Shown: positions 32,733 to 42,800 of the stretch, piece after piece
Layout: the number at the start of each line of letters is the position of its first letter
How positions within the stretch are numbered: position 1 is the stretch's first letter
DNA from: an uncultured Clostridium sp.
GTDB taxonomy: Bacteria > Bacillota_I > Bacilli_A > RF39 > UBA660
Assembly: GCA_902493795.1 (NCBI GenBank)
Contig: CABUQZ010000010.1
Span: 1 to 62,580 of the forward strand
Length of the DNA: 62,580 nt
Reading direction: 5' to 3'
Position numbers and translations under genes: made by a program
Notes under the pieces: generated by a model
The model's input: the letters and a program-made list of their open reading frames with translations, nothing else
Told to the model about the DNA's origin: nothing
The model's database searches: none

Positions 32733-34695
32733 ACCTATGCGTGGTGGACTTGAAAAGTCTCGTGACTTTAAGGGTTCGATGAAAAGATTAATAAGTAATT
32801 TAAAAAAATGGCATGTTTTAATGATTATTGCCTTAGTACTTGCTGCTACTAGTTCAATTCTTTCTTTAATAGCACCAAATAGATTAAGTGATTTAACAAA
32901 TACAATAACTTCAGGAATTAAACCTAATATGACAGAAGAAAATATAACTTCTATTATGCAAGATGAGTCAATAAGCGTAGAAGATAAACAAGAGTTCACT
33001 AAATTTTTAATGGAAATGAAAAATAGTAGTGATACTGATACTGCTTTAGCAAAAATGGATGAACTTCCAAAATCAATTTACGATAAAATTAAACCGACAA
33101 TAGATATGGATGAAGTAAAAAATATTGCTTTCTTACTCGCTACTTTGTATTTTTTGAGTGCAATATTTGGTTACATTGAACAATTTTCTATGACAATTGT
33201 TTCTAATAAATTTGCTAAGAGTTTAAGACAAAAGATTAGTACTAAAATAAATAGACTTCCTCTTCGTTATTTTGATAGTCATGAAACAGGAGATGTTTTA
33301 TCAAGAGTTACTAATGACGTTGATACAATTGCTCATAACTTAAATAATAGCTTAGCAACACTTGTTACTAGTTTAACTTTGTTTATTGGATCTATTATTA
33401 TGATGTTTGTAACTAACTATATTATGGCAATTACTGCTATCGTATCTAGTTTAGTTGGATTTTTGGGAATGTCAGTAATTTTAAAGAAATCACAAAAATA
33501 CTTTGTACAAAGACAGACAGAACTTGGTAATTTAAATGGATATATTGAAGAAATGTATTCTGGTCACACTGTTGTAAAAGCATATAATGGAGATAAAGAA
33601 GCTAACGAGAAATTTGATGAATTAAACGAAAAACTTTATACATGTAATCGTAAGAGCCAGTTCTTATCAGGAATTATGCAACCGATGATGGGATTTATTG
33701 GAGATTTTGGTTATGTTGCTGTTTGTGTAGTTGGAGCACTTCTTACAATGAATAACGTTATATCATTTGGTGTAATTGTAGCATTTATGGTATATGTAAG
33801 ATTATTTACAAGTCCTCTTTCTCAGATGGCACAAGCGATGACTTCTTTGCAGTCAGTTGCAGCTTCATCAGAGCGAGTTTTTGATTTCCTTGATGAAGAA
33901 GAGATGAGCCTAGAAGATAATATTAAGAAACACCTTGATAAATCTAAAGTAAAAGGGGAAATTGAATTTAAAAATATTAAGTTTGGTTATGACAACACTA
34001 GAACAATAATAAATGATTTTAGTGCAAAAGCTAAACCTGGACAAAAAATAGCAATAGTAGGACCTACTGGTGCTGGTAAGACAACAATGGTAAATTTATT
34101 GATGAAATTCTATGAAATTAACGATGGAGATATTTTTATCGATGGAGTATCAACAAAAGATTTATCAAGAAAAAATATACATGATTTGTTTGTAATGGTA
34201 TTACAAGATACTTGGTTATTTGAAGGTACTGTTAGAGATAATATAAAGTTTAACAAAGAAAATGTTAGCGATGAACAAATATGGGAAGCTTTAAAAGTAG
34301 TAGGAGTAGATCACTTCGTTAAAACTCTTCCTGGAGGACTTAATTCAGTACTTGGAGATACTGATTCCATAAGTCAAGGGCAGAAACAGCTTCTTACAAT
34401 CGCTCGTGGAATGGTAGAGGATGCACCTTTCTTAATACTAGATGAAGCAACTAGTAATGTAGACACAAGAACTGAAGAACTTGTTCAAAAAGCTATGGAT
34501 AAACTAACAGATGGAAGAACTTCATTTATAATTGCTCATAGACTTTCAACAATAAAAAATGCTGATTTAATACTTGTAATGGATCATGGTGATATAATTG
34601 AACAAGGAACTCATAAAGATTTAATGGAAAAGAATGGATTCTATGCAGACTTATATAATTCACAGTTTTCCACAATAAAGAAATGTAAAAATTAA
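32725..34695 (+). CDS. ABC exporter, partner subunit with the catalytic Walker B glutamate
   Basis: 656 residues, with an unusually long extracellular insertion after the first helix (about 55-125). Walker A GPTGAGKTT starts at 446, Walker B LILDEA has Glu574, and the switch His605 is in IIAHRLST. Its own signature is altered (SQGQ at 550-553 in place of SGGQ). This altered signature would face the altered Walker site of the partner, so together they make one degenerate and one consensus ATP site, as in known heterodimeric exporters. GGAGGA lies inside the end of the upstream gene. Confidence 0.9.
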   Translation: MPRPMRGGLEKSRDFKGSMKRLISNLKKWHVLMIIALVLAATSSILSLIAPNRLSDLTNTITSGIKPNMTEENITSIMQDESISVEDKQEFTKFLMEMKNSSDTDTALAKMDELPKSIYDKIKPTIDMDEVKNIAFLLATLYFLSAIFGYIEQFSMTIVSNKFAKSLRQKISTKINRLPLRYFDSHETGDVLSRVTNDVDTIAHNLNNSLATLVTSLTLFIGSIIMMFVTNYIMAITAIVSSLVGFLGMSVILKKSQKYFVQRQTELGNLNGYIEEMYSGHTVVKAYNGDKEANEKFDELNEKLYTCNRKSQFLSGIMQPMMGFIGDFGYVAVCVVGALLTMNNVISFGVIVAFMVYVRLFTSPLSQMAQAMTSLQSVAASSERVFDFLDEEEMSLEDNIKKHLDKSKVKGEIEFKNIKFGYDNTRTIINDFSAKAKPGQKIAIVGPTGAGKTTMVNLLMKFYEINDGDIFIDGVSTKDLSRKNIHDLFVMVLQDTWLFEGTVRDNIKFNKENVSDEQIWEALKVVGVDHFVKTLPGGLNSVLGDTDSISQGQKQLLTIARGMVEDAPFLILDEATSNVDTRTEELVQKAMDKLTDGRTSFIIAHRLSTIKNADLILVMDHGDIIEQGTHKDLMEKNGFYADLYNSQFSTIKKCKN

Positions 34696-34711
34696 TTTAC
34701 ATTTTTTTTGT
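34681..34711 (+). terminator. intrinsic terminator after the ABC exporter operon
   Basis: AAATGTAAA and TTTACATTT pair around AATTAA, followed by T. The stop codon lies in the loop. Confidence 0.85.
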
Positions 34712-34815
34712 GTTAATTTGTCATTTTTTTTACTCTTTTAAATTATTTAAAATATCGTATATAAAATAGTTATGATATGATATTTATATAATAGATAATA
34801 ACGTTGAGGTGTCTT

Positions 34816-36995
34816 ATGGAAGATGTAAAAAATAGAAAAAAATACATTTTGATTATTATACTTTTATTATTATTGTTTATTATCTTATTTTTTTCTTTTA
34901 ATTTTTTTAATAAAAATCGATTATTAACTGGTTATGTAGGAAATTTAGATTCTTCACAAGATAAAGATGAAGTAAAATTAGAACCATTACCTGTTGAAGA
35001 TTTAGATGACACTTCAAATAAAAAGGATGAAACCTCTTTAGATAAAAAAGAAGATAAAGAAATAGAAGAAGTAAAAACTGATGATGTTTTAGAAGAAAAT
35101 AAAACTTCTATAGAGGTTCAGCAAGTAAAGTATTACTATGTTAAATTTATTTATGAAAATAAAGAGGTTGTTCAAAAGATTACTTATGGCACAAAAGCTA
35201 ATTTAAAATCTAATGAATTTAAAAAGAATAATGCTACGTTTGTTAGCTGGAATACAAAAAAAGATGGAACAGGTACTAGTTATTCTGATAATGAAACTAT
35301 TTATAATTTAAGTTCTCAGGATAATGGAGTAGTAATTCTTTATCCAATATTTAAAGATGATAGTTATACAATTAGATTAAATTCAAATAATGAAGATAAT
35401 AAAGTTGTTCTTGTTAATGCTTTATTAAAAGAAGATATTAAAACACCAGCTAATCCTTTTGTAAATACTGGATTTGATTTTGTTTCTTGGAACACTAAAA
35501 AAGATGGAAGTGGAGAAAGTTATAATATAGATGATTTGCTTACAATAAATGCTAAAAAAGATGAAGTAGTAAACTTATATGAATTTGGAATGAGAAAAAA
35601 GCAACATTACAAAGTGGTGCATTTGTTAATGTTAAGATGAAGAATTTATCGGGTTCTTTCTTAACAATGTTGTCAAACGATTATAATATTCTTAAAATAA
35701 GTAGAGCAAATACAATACCTTTAGAATATAAAAATGATAATTATCTTATATCTACAAGTGATTCGATGAATCCAGTATATATGTGGTTTAGTGATGGTAC
35801 AATCTATTTTTATTCTGATGCTTATAAAATAACATTAGATGAAAATAGTAAATTTATGTTTAATAATTTAGTTAACTTAAAAGAAGTAGATATGTCTTTC
35901 TTTGATACTTCTAAAGTTAAAGATATGTCATATATGTTTAGTGGTTGTAAAAGCTTAGAAAAACTTGATTTAAGTGAATTTAATACAAGTAATGTTACTA
36001 CAATGTCTCATATGTTTAATGGATGTTTTAGTCTTAGTAGTTTGAATGTAACAAGCTTTGATACTTCAAAAGTAGTAAATATGAATGGATTGTTTAACGA
36101 GTGTAAGAGTTTAGCAAATCTTGATTTATCTAGTTTTAATACTTCTTTTGTTAATGATATGGCTTTAATGTTTGCAAATTGTAGTAAGCTAGAAGACTTA
36201 AAAATTAATTTCAATACAAGTGAAGTTTTAAAGATGAATTATATGTTTAGTGGGTGTAGCAATCTTAAGAATATTAATTTATCTAGTTTTGATACTTCTA
36301 AAGTAGTTGACATGTCTTATATGTTTAGTGGTTGTAGTAAATTAGAAAGACTTGATTTATCTCATTTTAACACAAAAAATGTTGTTAATATGTCATACAT
36401 GTTTAAGGGTATGAGTTTGCTTAAAAGTATAAACTTATTAGGTTTTGATACAACAAATGTTAAAAATATGGAAGGTATGTTTATCGATTCTTACAGTCTA
36501 TCTAGTTTAGATTTAAGTAGTTTTAATACTTCAAATGTATCTAATATGTCATATATGTTTAGTGGATTAAAAAGTCTTTTAAGTATTAATTTATCTAGTT
36601 TTGATACAAAAAACGTGAATAATATGAATTATATGTTTTATGGTTGTCATAGTTTGCCAACTTTAGATATTTCTAGTTTCAATACGTCTAATGTCTTGAA
36701 AATGGATGGAATGTTTAAAGAATGTAAAAGTCTTTCTACTTTAGATCTTTCAAGCTTTGATACTTCAAAAGTTACTTCAATGGCACTTATGTTTAAAGGT
36801 TCTCAAAATCTTTCTAGAATATATGTAAGTGATAAATTTGTAACAGATTCTGTTAATAACTCTTTGAATATGTTTCAAGCTTGTGTAAAACTTGTTGGAG
36901 AAAATGGTACTTGTTACGATGAAAATCATACTGATAAAGAATATGCACATATTGATAATGATACAAATATTGGTTATTTTTGGGAGGTAAAATGA
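34816..36995 (+). pseudogene. BspA-type LRR surface protein with B repeats, split by a one-base deletion
   Basis: First frame: N-terminal membrane helix, acidic linker, then InlB-type B repeats (FVSWNTKKDGTGTSY, and again FDFVSWNTKKDGSGESY). The second repeat should end in LYAIW; the bases at 35578-35591 read this only if one base is added near 35581. After that the second frame continues as NEKKATLQSGAFVNVKMKN and runs into 12 DUF285/BspA-type repeats of about 25 residues (FNTSNVxxMSYMF...LxxLDLSS), ending at 36995. B repeats and LRRs of this kind mediate adhesion in gut and oral bacteria. No sorting signal is seen. Could also be phase variation or a sequencing error. Confidence 0.75.
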
Positions 36996-37531
36996 AAATA
37001 TTAAAAAATAAATTAAAAAGTGAATTAAATATTAGAACAGAAAAGGATTTCCCTATAAAAGGAATTGAATTTATCGATATAAATCCTTTAATTTTACAGA
37101 AAGATACTTTAAAAGAGATAGTGGATTTATTTGTTGATGAGTTAAAAGATAAAGAAATTGATTATATAGTAGCTCCTGAAGCCAGAGGATTCTTATTTGG
37201 TTCTTCTGTTGCTAGTATGTTAGGTGTTGGACTTATTCCAGTTAGAAAGAAGGGAAAACTTCCTCCTTCTACAGTAGAATGTCAGTTTGACTATGTCAAA
37301 GAATATGGAAAAGACACATTAGAACTTCCTAAGTTAGTAGGAGATGACTATAAAAATAAAAGATTTTATTTGATTGATGATATTTATGCTACTGGAAATA
37401 CTTTAAAGTCAATTAAAGATACTATTTTGAATCTTGGAGGAATAGTTGTTGGAGAAGGGGTAGTAATGAATATTGTTGAACTAAATGATAATACTGATTT
37501 ATTTTCTTTAATCGATATTAATGAAGAATAA
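36992..37531 (+). CDS. apt: adenine phosphoribosyltransferase
   Basis: 179 residues. FPIKGIEFIDINPLI is the flexible hood region, IVAPEARGFLFGSSVASMLG the purine-binding part, and YLIDDIYATGNTL (126-138) the PRPP motif. It converts adenine and PRPP to AMP. The start ATG 36992 overlaps the preceding stop (ATGA) and GGGAGG lies just upstream; an in-frame TTG at 36980 lies inside that site. IYATGNT differs from the more usual DDxLATGGT wording, so a related phosphoribosyltransferase specificity is possible. It is odd that a salvage gene is coupled to an adhesin gene. Confidence 0.85.
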   Translation: MKILKNKLKSELNIRTEKDFPIKGIEFIDINPLILQKDTLKEIVDLFVDELKDKEIDYIVAPEARGFLFGSSVASMLGVGLIPVRKKGKLPPSTVECQFDYVKEYGKDTLELPKLVGDDYKNKRFYLIDDIYATGNTLKSIKDTILNLGGIVVGEGVVMNIVELNDNTDLFSLIDINEE

Positions 37532-37545
37532 AGGGAGGAACAATT

Positions 37546-38544
37546 ATGAAAGAAAGTATTTCAGGAATGGATACAATCATTTTATTACTACTTGCAATTA
37601 TCCCTGTAATATTATTATGTGTATTTGTTTTTGCAAGAGATAAAAGAAAAGAACCTATTAAGACAGTTTTTTTTACCTTGTTTTTAGGATGTTTGTCGGT
37701 TATACCAGTAATAATAGTTGAGCTTTTACTAGATCAATTTTTTCCTACTGATGAAAATAGTTTAGTATATTTTATTTTGAATAGAGATTTTATTTCAGTT
37801 TTTGTAAATGTATTAGTTGGTATTGCGTTAGTTGAAGAATTTTTCAAGTGGCTTGTTATAATGAAAACTTCATATTTTAAAAGTGTTATGGATGAGATCT
37901 ATGACGGGATAGTTTATGGAACTTTTGCGTCACTAGGATTTGCTCTAGTTGAAAATATTTTGTATGTAATATCTTACGCAAATCAATTTGGTTTATCTTA
38001 TGGATTTGAAATAGGATTAAAAAGAGGATTGATATCTATTCCAGGACATGCTAGTTTTGGTATTATGATGGGATTTTTCTTGGGGTATGCTAAGTTATGG
38101 AAGGTAAGAAGAAATAGTGGAAAAACTTCTCTTTTTATGATTTTAAGTTTAGTTGTTCCAATACTTTTACATACAGTGTATGATTCACTTCTTATGTATA
38201 ATGCTCATGTAGTGCTTTTCTATTTATTTATTATCTCGCTTTATATCACATGTTTTATTCTTGTGTTTAAGATATCAAAAGACGATCAAATTATATTTAT
38301 AAATAGAAATAATAATCCTAATTATGGAAATTACTACTATAACCCCGTGTATCAGCAGAATCAAAATATGAATCAAAACTATAACCCAGCATATATGACA
38401 AATAATAATATGAATCCCAATTATGGAAATTTGAATTATGCAAATCCAAATTATGGGAATTCTCCACATTATTGCCCAACATGTGGACAATATGATGATG
38501 GAAGAGGTAGATTTTGCACAAGATGTGGGGGAGTATTAAGATAA
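37546..38544 (+). CDS. PrsW-family intramembrane metalloprotease with C-terminal zinc ribbon
   Basis: 332 residues with about eight membrane helices. The PrsW motifs are all present: ALVEEFFKW (Glu97-Glu98), GFALVENILY (Glu136), SIPGHASFG (His168) and PILLHTVYD. In B. subtilis PrsW performs site-1 cleavage of the anti-sigma factor RsiW. After the last helix comes an Asn/Tyr-rich linker of NPNYGN units (about 248-302) and then a zinc ribbon, CPTCGQ...FCTRCGG. No anti-sigma gene is adjacent. It follows apt by 14 bases with a GGGAGGA site. Confidence 0.87.
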   Translation: MKESISGMDTIILLLLAIIPVILLCVFVFARDKRKEPIKTVFFTLFLGCLSVIPVIIVELLLDQFFPTDENSLVYFILNRDFISVFVNVLVGIALVEEFFKWLVIMKTSYFKSVMDEIYDGIVYGTFASLGFALVENILYVISYANQFGLSYGFEIGLKRGLISIPGHASFGIMMGFFLGYAKLWKVRRNSGKTSLFMILSLVVPILLHTVYDSLLMYNAHVVLFYLFIISLYITCFILVFKISKDDQIIFINRNNNPNYGNYYYNPVYQQNQNMNQNYNPAYMTNNNMNPNYGNLNYANPNYGNSPHYCPTCGQYDDGRGRFCTRCGGVLR

Positions 38545-38580
38545 AGAATTATAAAAATGAAGTTATAGTTCTTTTTTTTA
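38544..38580 (+). terminator. intrinsic terminator after the prsW-like gene
   Basis: AAGAATTATAA (38544-38554) pairs with TTATAGTTCTT (38563-38573) with one G-T pair, followed by T. Confidence 0.8.
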
Positions 38581-38640
38581 AATGTTCTTCTAATAATTGA
38601 CTAATATTTTGCTTTATAATAAAATGATAATAGGAGAAAT

Positions 38641-39795
38641 ATGGCGATGAAAAAGAATAAAAAGATTATACTCTTACTGGTAGCGGGCTTATTCTTTATA
38701 GTTTTAGGATTTCTTTTAATTTTTATGAATCAAAATAATTCATCAAATAAAAATAGTAATAAAGAACCAAAAGAAGAACCTCTTAAACCAGCATTTAACA
38801 TCAAAATAGATACAAGTAAGTTAGAACTTAATGGTGTAGATTTGTCAAAAATAGAGTTTATTCAGTGGGACTTATCAAAAGAAGCATCAATAAAAAGTTC
38901 TGATACATCAATAAGAAACAAATATATATTTAATTACTCAAAAGATTTGTTTTCTACTGGTAATAGTGATACAGCTGTTTCATTATATAGTCCTTACTTT
39001 GATCTTACTGTTAATATAGTAAATTCAAATATAGAAAAATACTATAATGAAACATTAAAAACTGATTTTGAAACAAAAAAAGAAAAGATGAATCAAGAAT
39101 ATTATTCTTCAGAAATTATAAAGAATAATGATATTCCAATAATGTATGCCAAAACAAGTAGCTTTCAAAATAATCTTTACTTAGAAACATTTTACTTTAT
39201 TCTTCAAGAAAGTGATAACTCAAGTGTAGTATTTACTTTGTATTTTAAAAATTATAGAGTAAGTGATGATAATTTAAATCAATTTATAAATAGTATAAAA
39301 ATAGATAAGAATAATGCAAAATATTTGTATTCAACTACTAGTAGTGATAAAAAATCTTTAAATTTATCACTAAACCAAAATTGTACAAATACCAATAATG
39401 TAGTGAATTTAGAACTGTCAACATCATTATTTATGGAAGAAGAAAGAAATTATAATTCGAACTATATCACGACATTTTCTATAAAGTATAACAAAGAGTC
39501 TTCTATAGTTGTAAGTAGTAATTGTAACTATAATAAAGACTTATTAAATAATATTGGTAATAGTGCAAAGAAATCTTATTCTAAAATCGAGAATTATAAA
39601 TTAGAAACTAAGAAAATAAATAATAAAGATTTTCAAATACTTTCATTTAAATATTTTCAAAATAATATTGAATGTGAAAAAGTATATATAGTTTGTGTAA
39701 ATAAAAATATAGGATACTATATGGTTGAGATTACATCTATGGATAAGATAGGTGAAGATGTAATTAATAGTTTAACAAATATAGAATTTAAGTAG
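38641..39795 (+). CDS. membrane-anchored extracytoplasmic protein, unknown
   Basis: 384 residues. A lysine-rich N-terminus and one membrane helix (about 9-30), then an Asn/Lys linker and about 330 residues of Ser/Asn-rich alpha/beta sequence outside the cell, not recognised. Two halves (about 60-220 and 235-380) show similar patterns (FSTGNSDTAVSLYSPYFD; IKYNKESSIVVSSNCNYN), suggesting an internal duplication. It ends 17 bases before the first giant prepilin-like gene, so it is probably co-transcribed and may be an accessory to it. AGGAGA precedes the ATG. Confidence 0.6.
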   Translation: MAMKKNKKIILLLVAGLFFIVLGFLLIFMNQNNSSNKNSNKEPKEEPLKPAFNIKIDTSKLELNGVDLSKIEFIQWDLSKEASIKSSDTSIRNKYIFNYSKDLFSTGNSDTAVSLYSPYFDLTVNIVNSNIEKYYNETLKTDFETKKEKMNQEYYSSEIIKNNDIPIMYAKTSSFQNNLYLETFYFILQESDNSSVVFTLYFKNYRVSDDNLNQFINSIKIDKNNAKYLYSTTSSDKKSLNLSLNQNCTNTNNVVNLELSTSLFMEEERNYNSNYITTFSIKYNKESSIVVSSNCNYNKDLLNNIGNSAKKSYSKIENYKLETKKINNKDFQILSFKYFQNNIECEKVYIVCVNKNIGYYMVEITSMDKIGEDVINSLTNIEFK

Positions 39796-39812
39796 TAACA
39801 AAGAGGTATTAT

Positions 39813-42800
39813 ATGAAAAACAAGGGATTTACATTAATTGAAATGCTGGGTGTTGTAATAATTATTGGAATTATTGCGATAATTGCATTTAATACTTTTA
39901 CAGGTAATTTAAAGGGTTTTAGGGAAGATTTTTATAGTAATACTGAAAGAACAGCAGCTGAATCAGGAAAAGAATTCTTTAACGATAATAGAAGATTTAG
40001 ACCGGATTCAATATTAACAGCTCAGAAAGTATCAATAGGTACTTTAACACAAAATAATTATGTTAATGATATTGATGATTATAATGGTGATGCGTGTAGT
40101 GATGATAGTTACGTAATAATTATCAAGGAAAGTAAAGATGACTATTTATATCATACTTGTCTTGTGTGTCCTGAAGATAATTATGACAATACAAATGATC
40201 CACTATGTGATCCATCATGGCTTGATCCTAGTACAATTTCATATGGATTAAGAACTTTACCAACATTATATATTTATAAGGGAATTTCAAGAGATAAGTT
40301 AAGAGAACAACTTACAATTCCTATTTCAATTATAAAGAAGAATGCTAAAGGAGAAGTTTTAAAAGAAGTAAGAGGAAACGGTATAGATGATGTTCCAACA
40401 ATACTTCCTAAAAACATTGATGTTGTTAATCCAGATAAAGTAGGAACTTATTCTGTAGAATATGTGTATACAGATGCAGCAAATGAAAAACAAAAACAAA
40501 CAACAAATGTAATTGTATATGAAAATGATGCTCCAAGAACAAATATTACTTATGAAAATATAGTAGCAAGAGATTTAGATGGTAATACAACAACTGAAGC
40601 TGGAAGCTATTCATCAGGTCAATGGGTACAAAAAATGACAATAAAGTTCACTGCAAATCCTGTTAAAGACCCAGAATCAAAAGTTGCAAGATATCAGTGG
40701 AATAAAAATGGTAAATGGCAAGATATATGTACTGAAGTAGCAAGCAACGGATCATGTACAAGAGAAATAACTACTGAGATGAATGAAGTAATAAGCTTTA
40801 GAACAGTAGATACAAAAGGAAATATAAGTGCATCAACTAATCCATTAACAATAAGAATAGATAATACAAAACCTACTTGTACGCTTAAGAAAACAGGTAC
40901 AATGGGAGATAATAATTGGTATGTAAGTGATGTTACAATTTCATTTGATGTAAATAATGATTTGGTACCATCTAATGGGGACCATAATGCAATAAGTCAA
41001 GTAAAAATAAGTAATATTACTAAGATGCCTGGTAACGTGTTAAGAACATCATCAAATAATAATAAAATTCATAATACAGATACAACTAATGTAGAATACC
41101 GTGGATATGTTGAAGATAAAGCAGGAAACTTCTATGTATGTAAGACAACATTTAAAAGAGATACAACACCACCTGTATGTACAGTAACAGGGGATGCTGA
41201 TTTAAAATGTACAGATAGTAATGGAGTAGTAAGTTATTATTGGGGAAAAGATAGAAATGCAGCAAGAAGTACGTTTACAACAATAGCTACTACAAATACG
41301 TTTACAAAAACAGATAAACCTCATGTACCTGGAGTACACTATTTACAAGCATATGATGTAGCAGGAAATAGGTCTTCTGGAACAAATGTTACTTATACAG
41401 CAGTTGCTTTACCAACAACAGGAGGTAACTGTAACTCATTAATATATAATGGAGGAACTCAAACACTTGCTCATGCTGTAACAGGATATACATATTTAAA
41501 TAATACAGGAAAGAATGCTAATATTTACACAGTAACAGCTGTATTATCATCAAGATATGTGTGGGCAAATAATACAATAGATAATAAGACATTTAACTGT
41601 AGTATTTCAAGAAGAAATTTAAATGTTAGGGCTGATAATAAATCAAAAATCTACTTAGAAAATAATCCAACTTTAACTCATTCTTATAGTAATAATGTAA
41701 GTGGAGAAATTCCAGGATTCAGTGGAGCTTTAACAACAACAGCTACAAAAAATAGTAATGTTGGAAGATATCCAATTAAAAAAGGAACTTTAAATATAAC
41801 AAATAACGGAAATTTCTTAGTATCAAATTACAATTATATATTTACTGAAGGAACATTAACAATAAATAAGAGAACTCCAGTTATTACTTGTAGTCCATAT
41901 TCTGGATTAATATATAATGGAAGTGCTCAAACACTTGGAAGTGCAACAGTAGATAGTGGTGGAGCGTTAACTTATAGTAATAATAGTGGAATTAATGCAG
42001 GAAGTTATACTTATACAGTTTATGCTGCAGCAACTAGCAATTATACAAGTGGAAGTAAAAATTGTACTGGTACTATTGCAAAGAAAGATGCAACAATAAC
42101 ATGTAATACTGCATCAAAACCTTACAATGGAAGTTCACAAACATTTGGAAATGCAACTGTAGATAGTGGAGGAAGAATAACTTATTCAAGTAATAGTGGA
42201 ACTAATGCAGGAAATTATACTTATACAGTTAGTGCTGCAGCAACGCCAAATTATAATGCAGCCTCAAAAAATTGCCCTGCAACAATTACTAGAATTGATC
42301 CAACAATAACATGTAGACCAAATTCATTAACATATAATGGATATGCACAAACTTTAGGTTCTGCAACATCAAATAGTGGTGGAACTATGTCATATCAAAA
42401 TAATTCTGGTACTGATGCGGGTAGTTATACTTATAAAGCAACTACAGCAATAACAACTAACTATAATGCTAAAACAGTTAATTGTACTGGAACTATAAAT
42501 AAAGCAGCTCCATCTATTACTTGTAGACCAAATTCATTAACATACAATGGATATGCACAAACACTTGGAAGTGGTTCTGCAAATAGTGGTGGAACAATCA
42601 CTTATAAAAATAATAGTGGTACAAATGCTGGAAAACATACTTATACTGTTAATGTCGCTGCTAAAGGTAACTATACAAGTGGAAGTAAAAACTGTGATGT
42701 TACTATTGCAAAGAAAAATGCTACAATAACTTGTTTAAGTTCAACAAAAACTTATAATGGATGGCAACAATCATTTGGAAATGCCTCTGTAGATAGTGGT

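Noticed and set aside
39813..39860. Ordinary Sec signal peptide for the giant surface proteins
   Set aside because: The KGFTLIEM sequence with Glu at position 5 after the Gly is the prepilin pattern, and no Sec signal peptidase site follows the helix.
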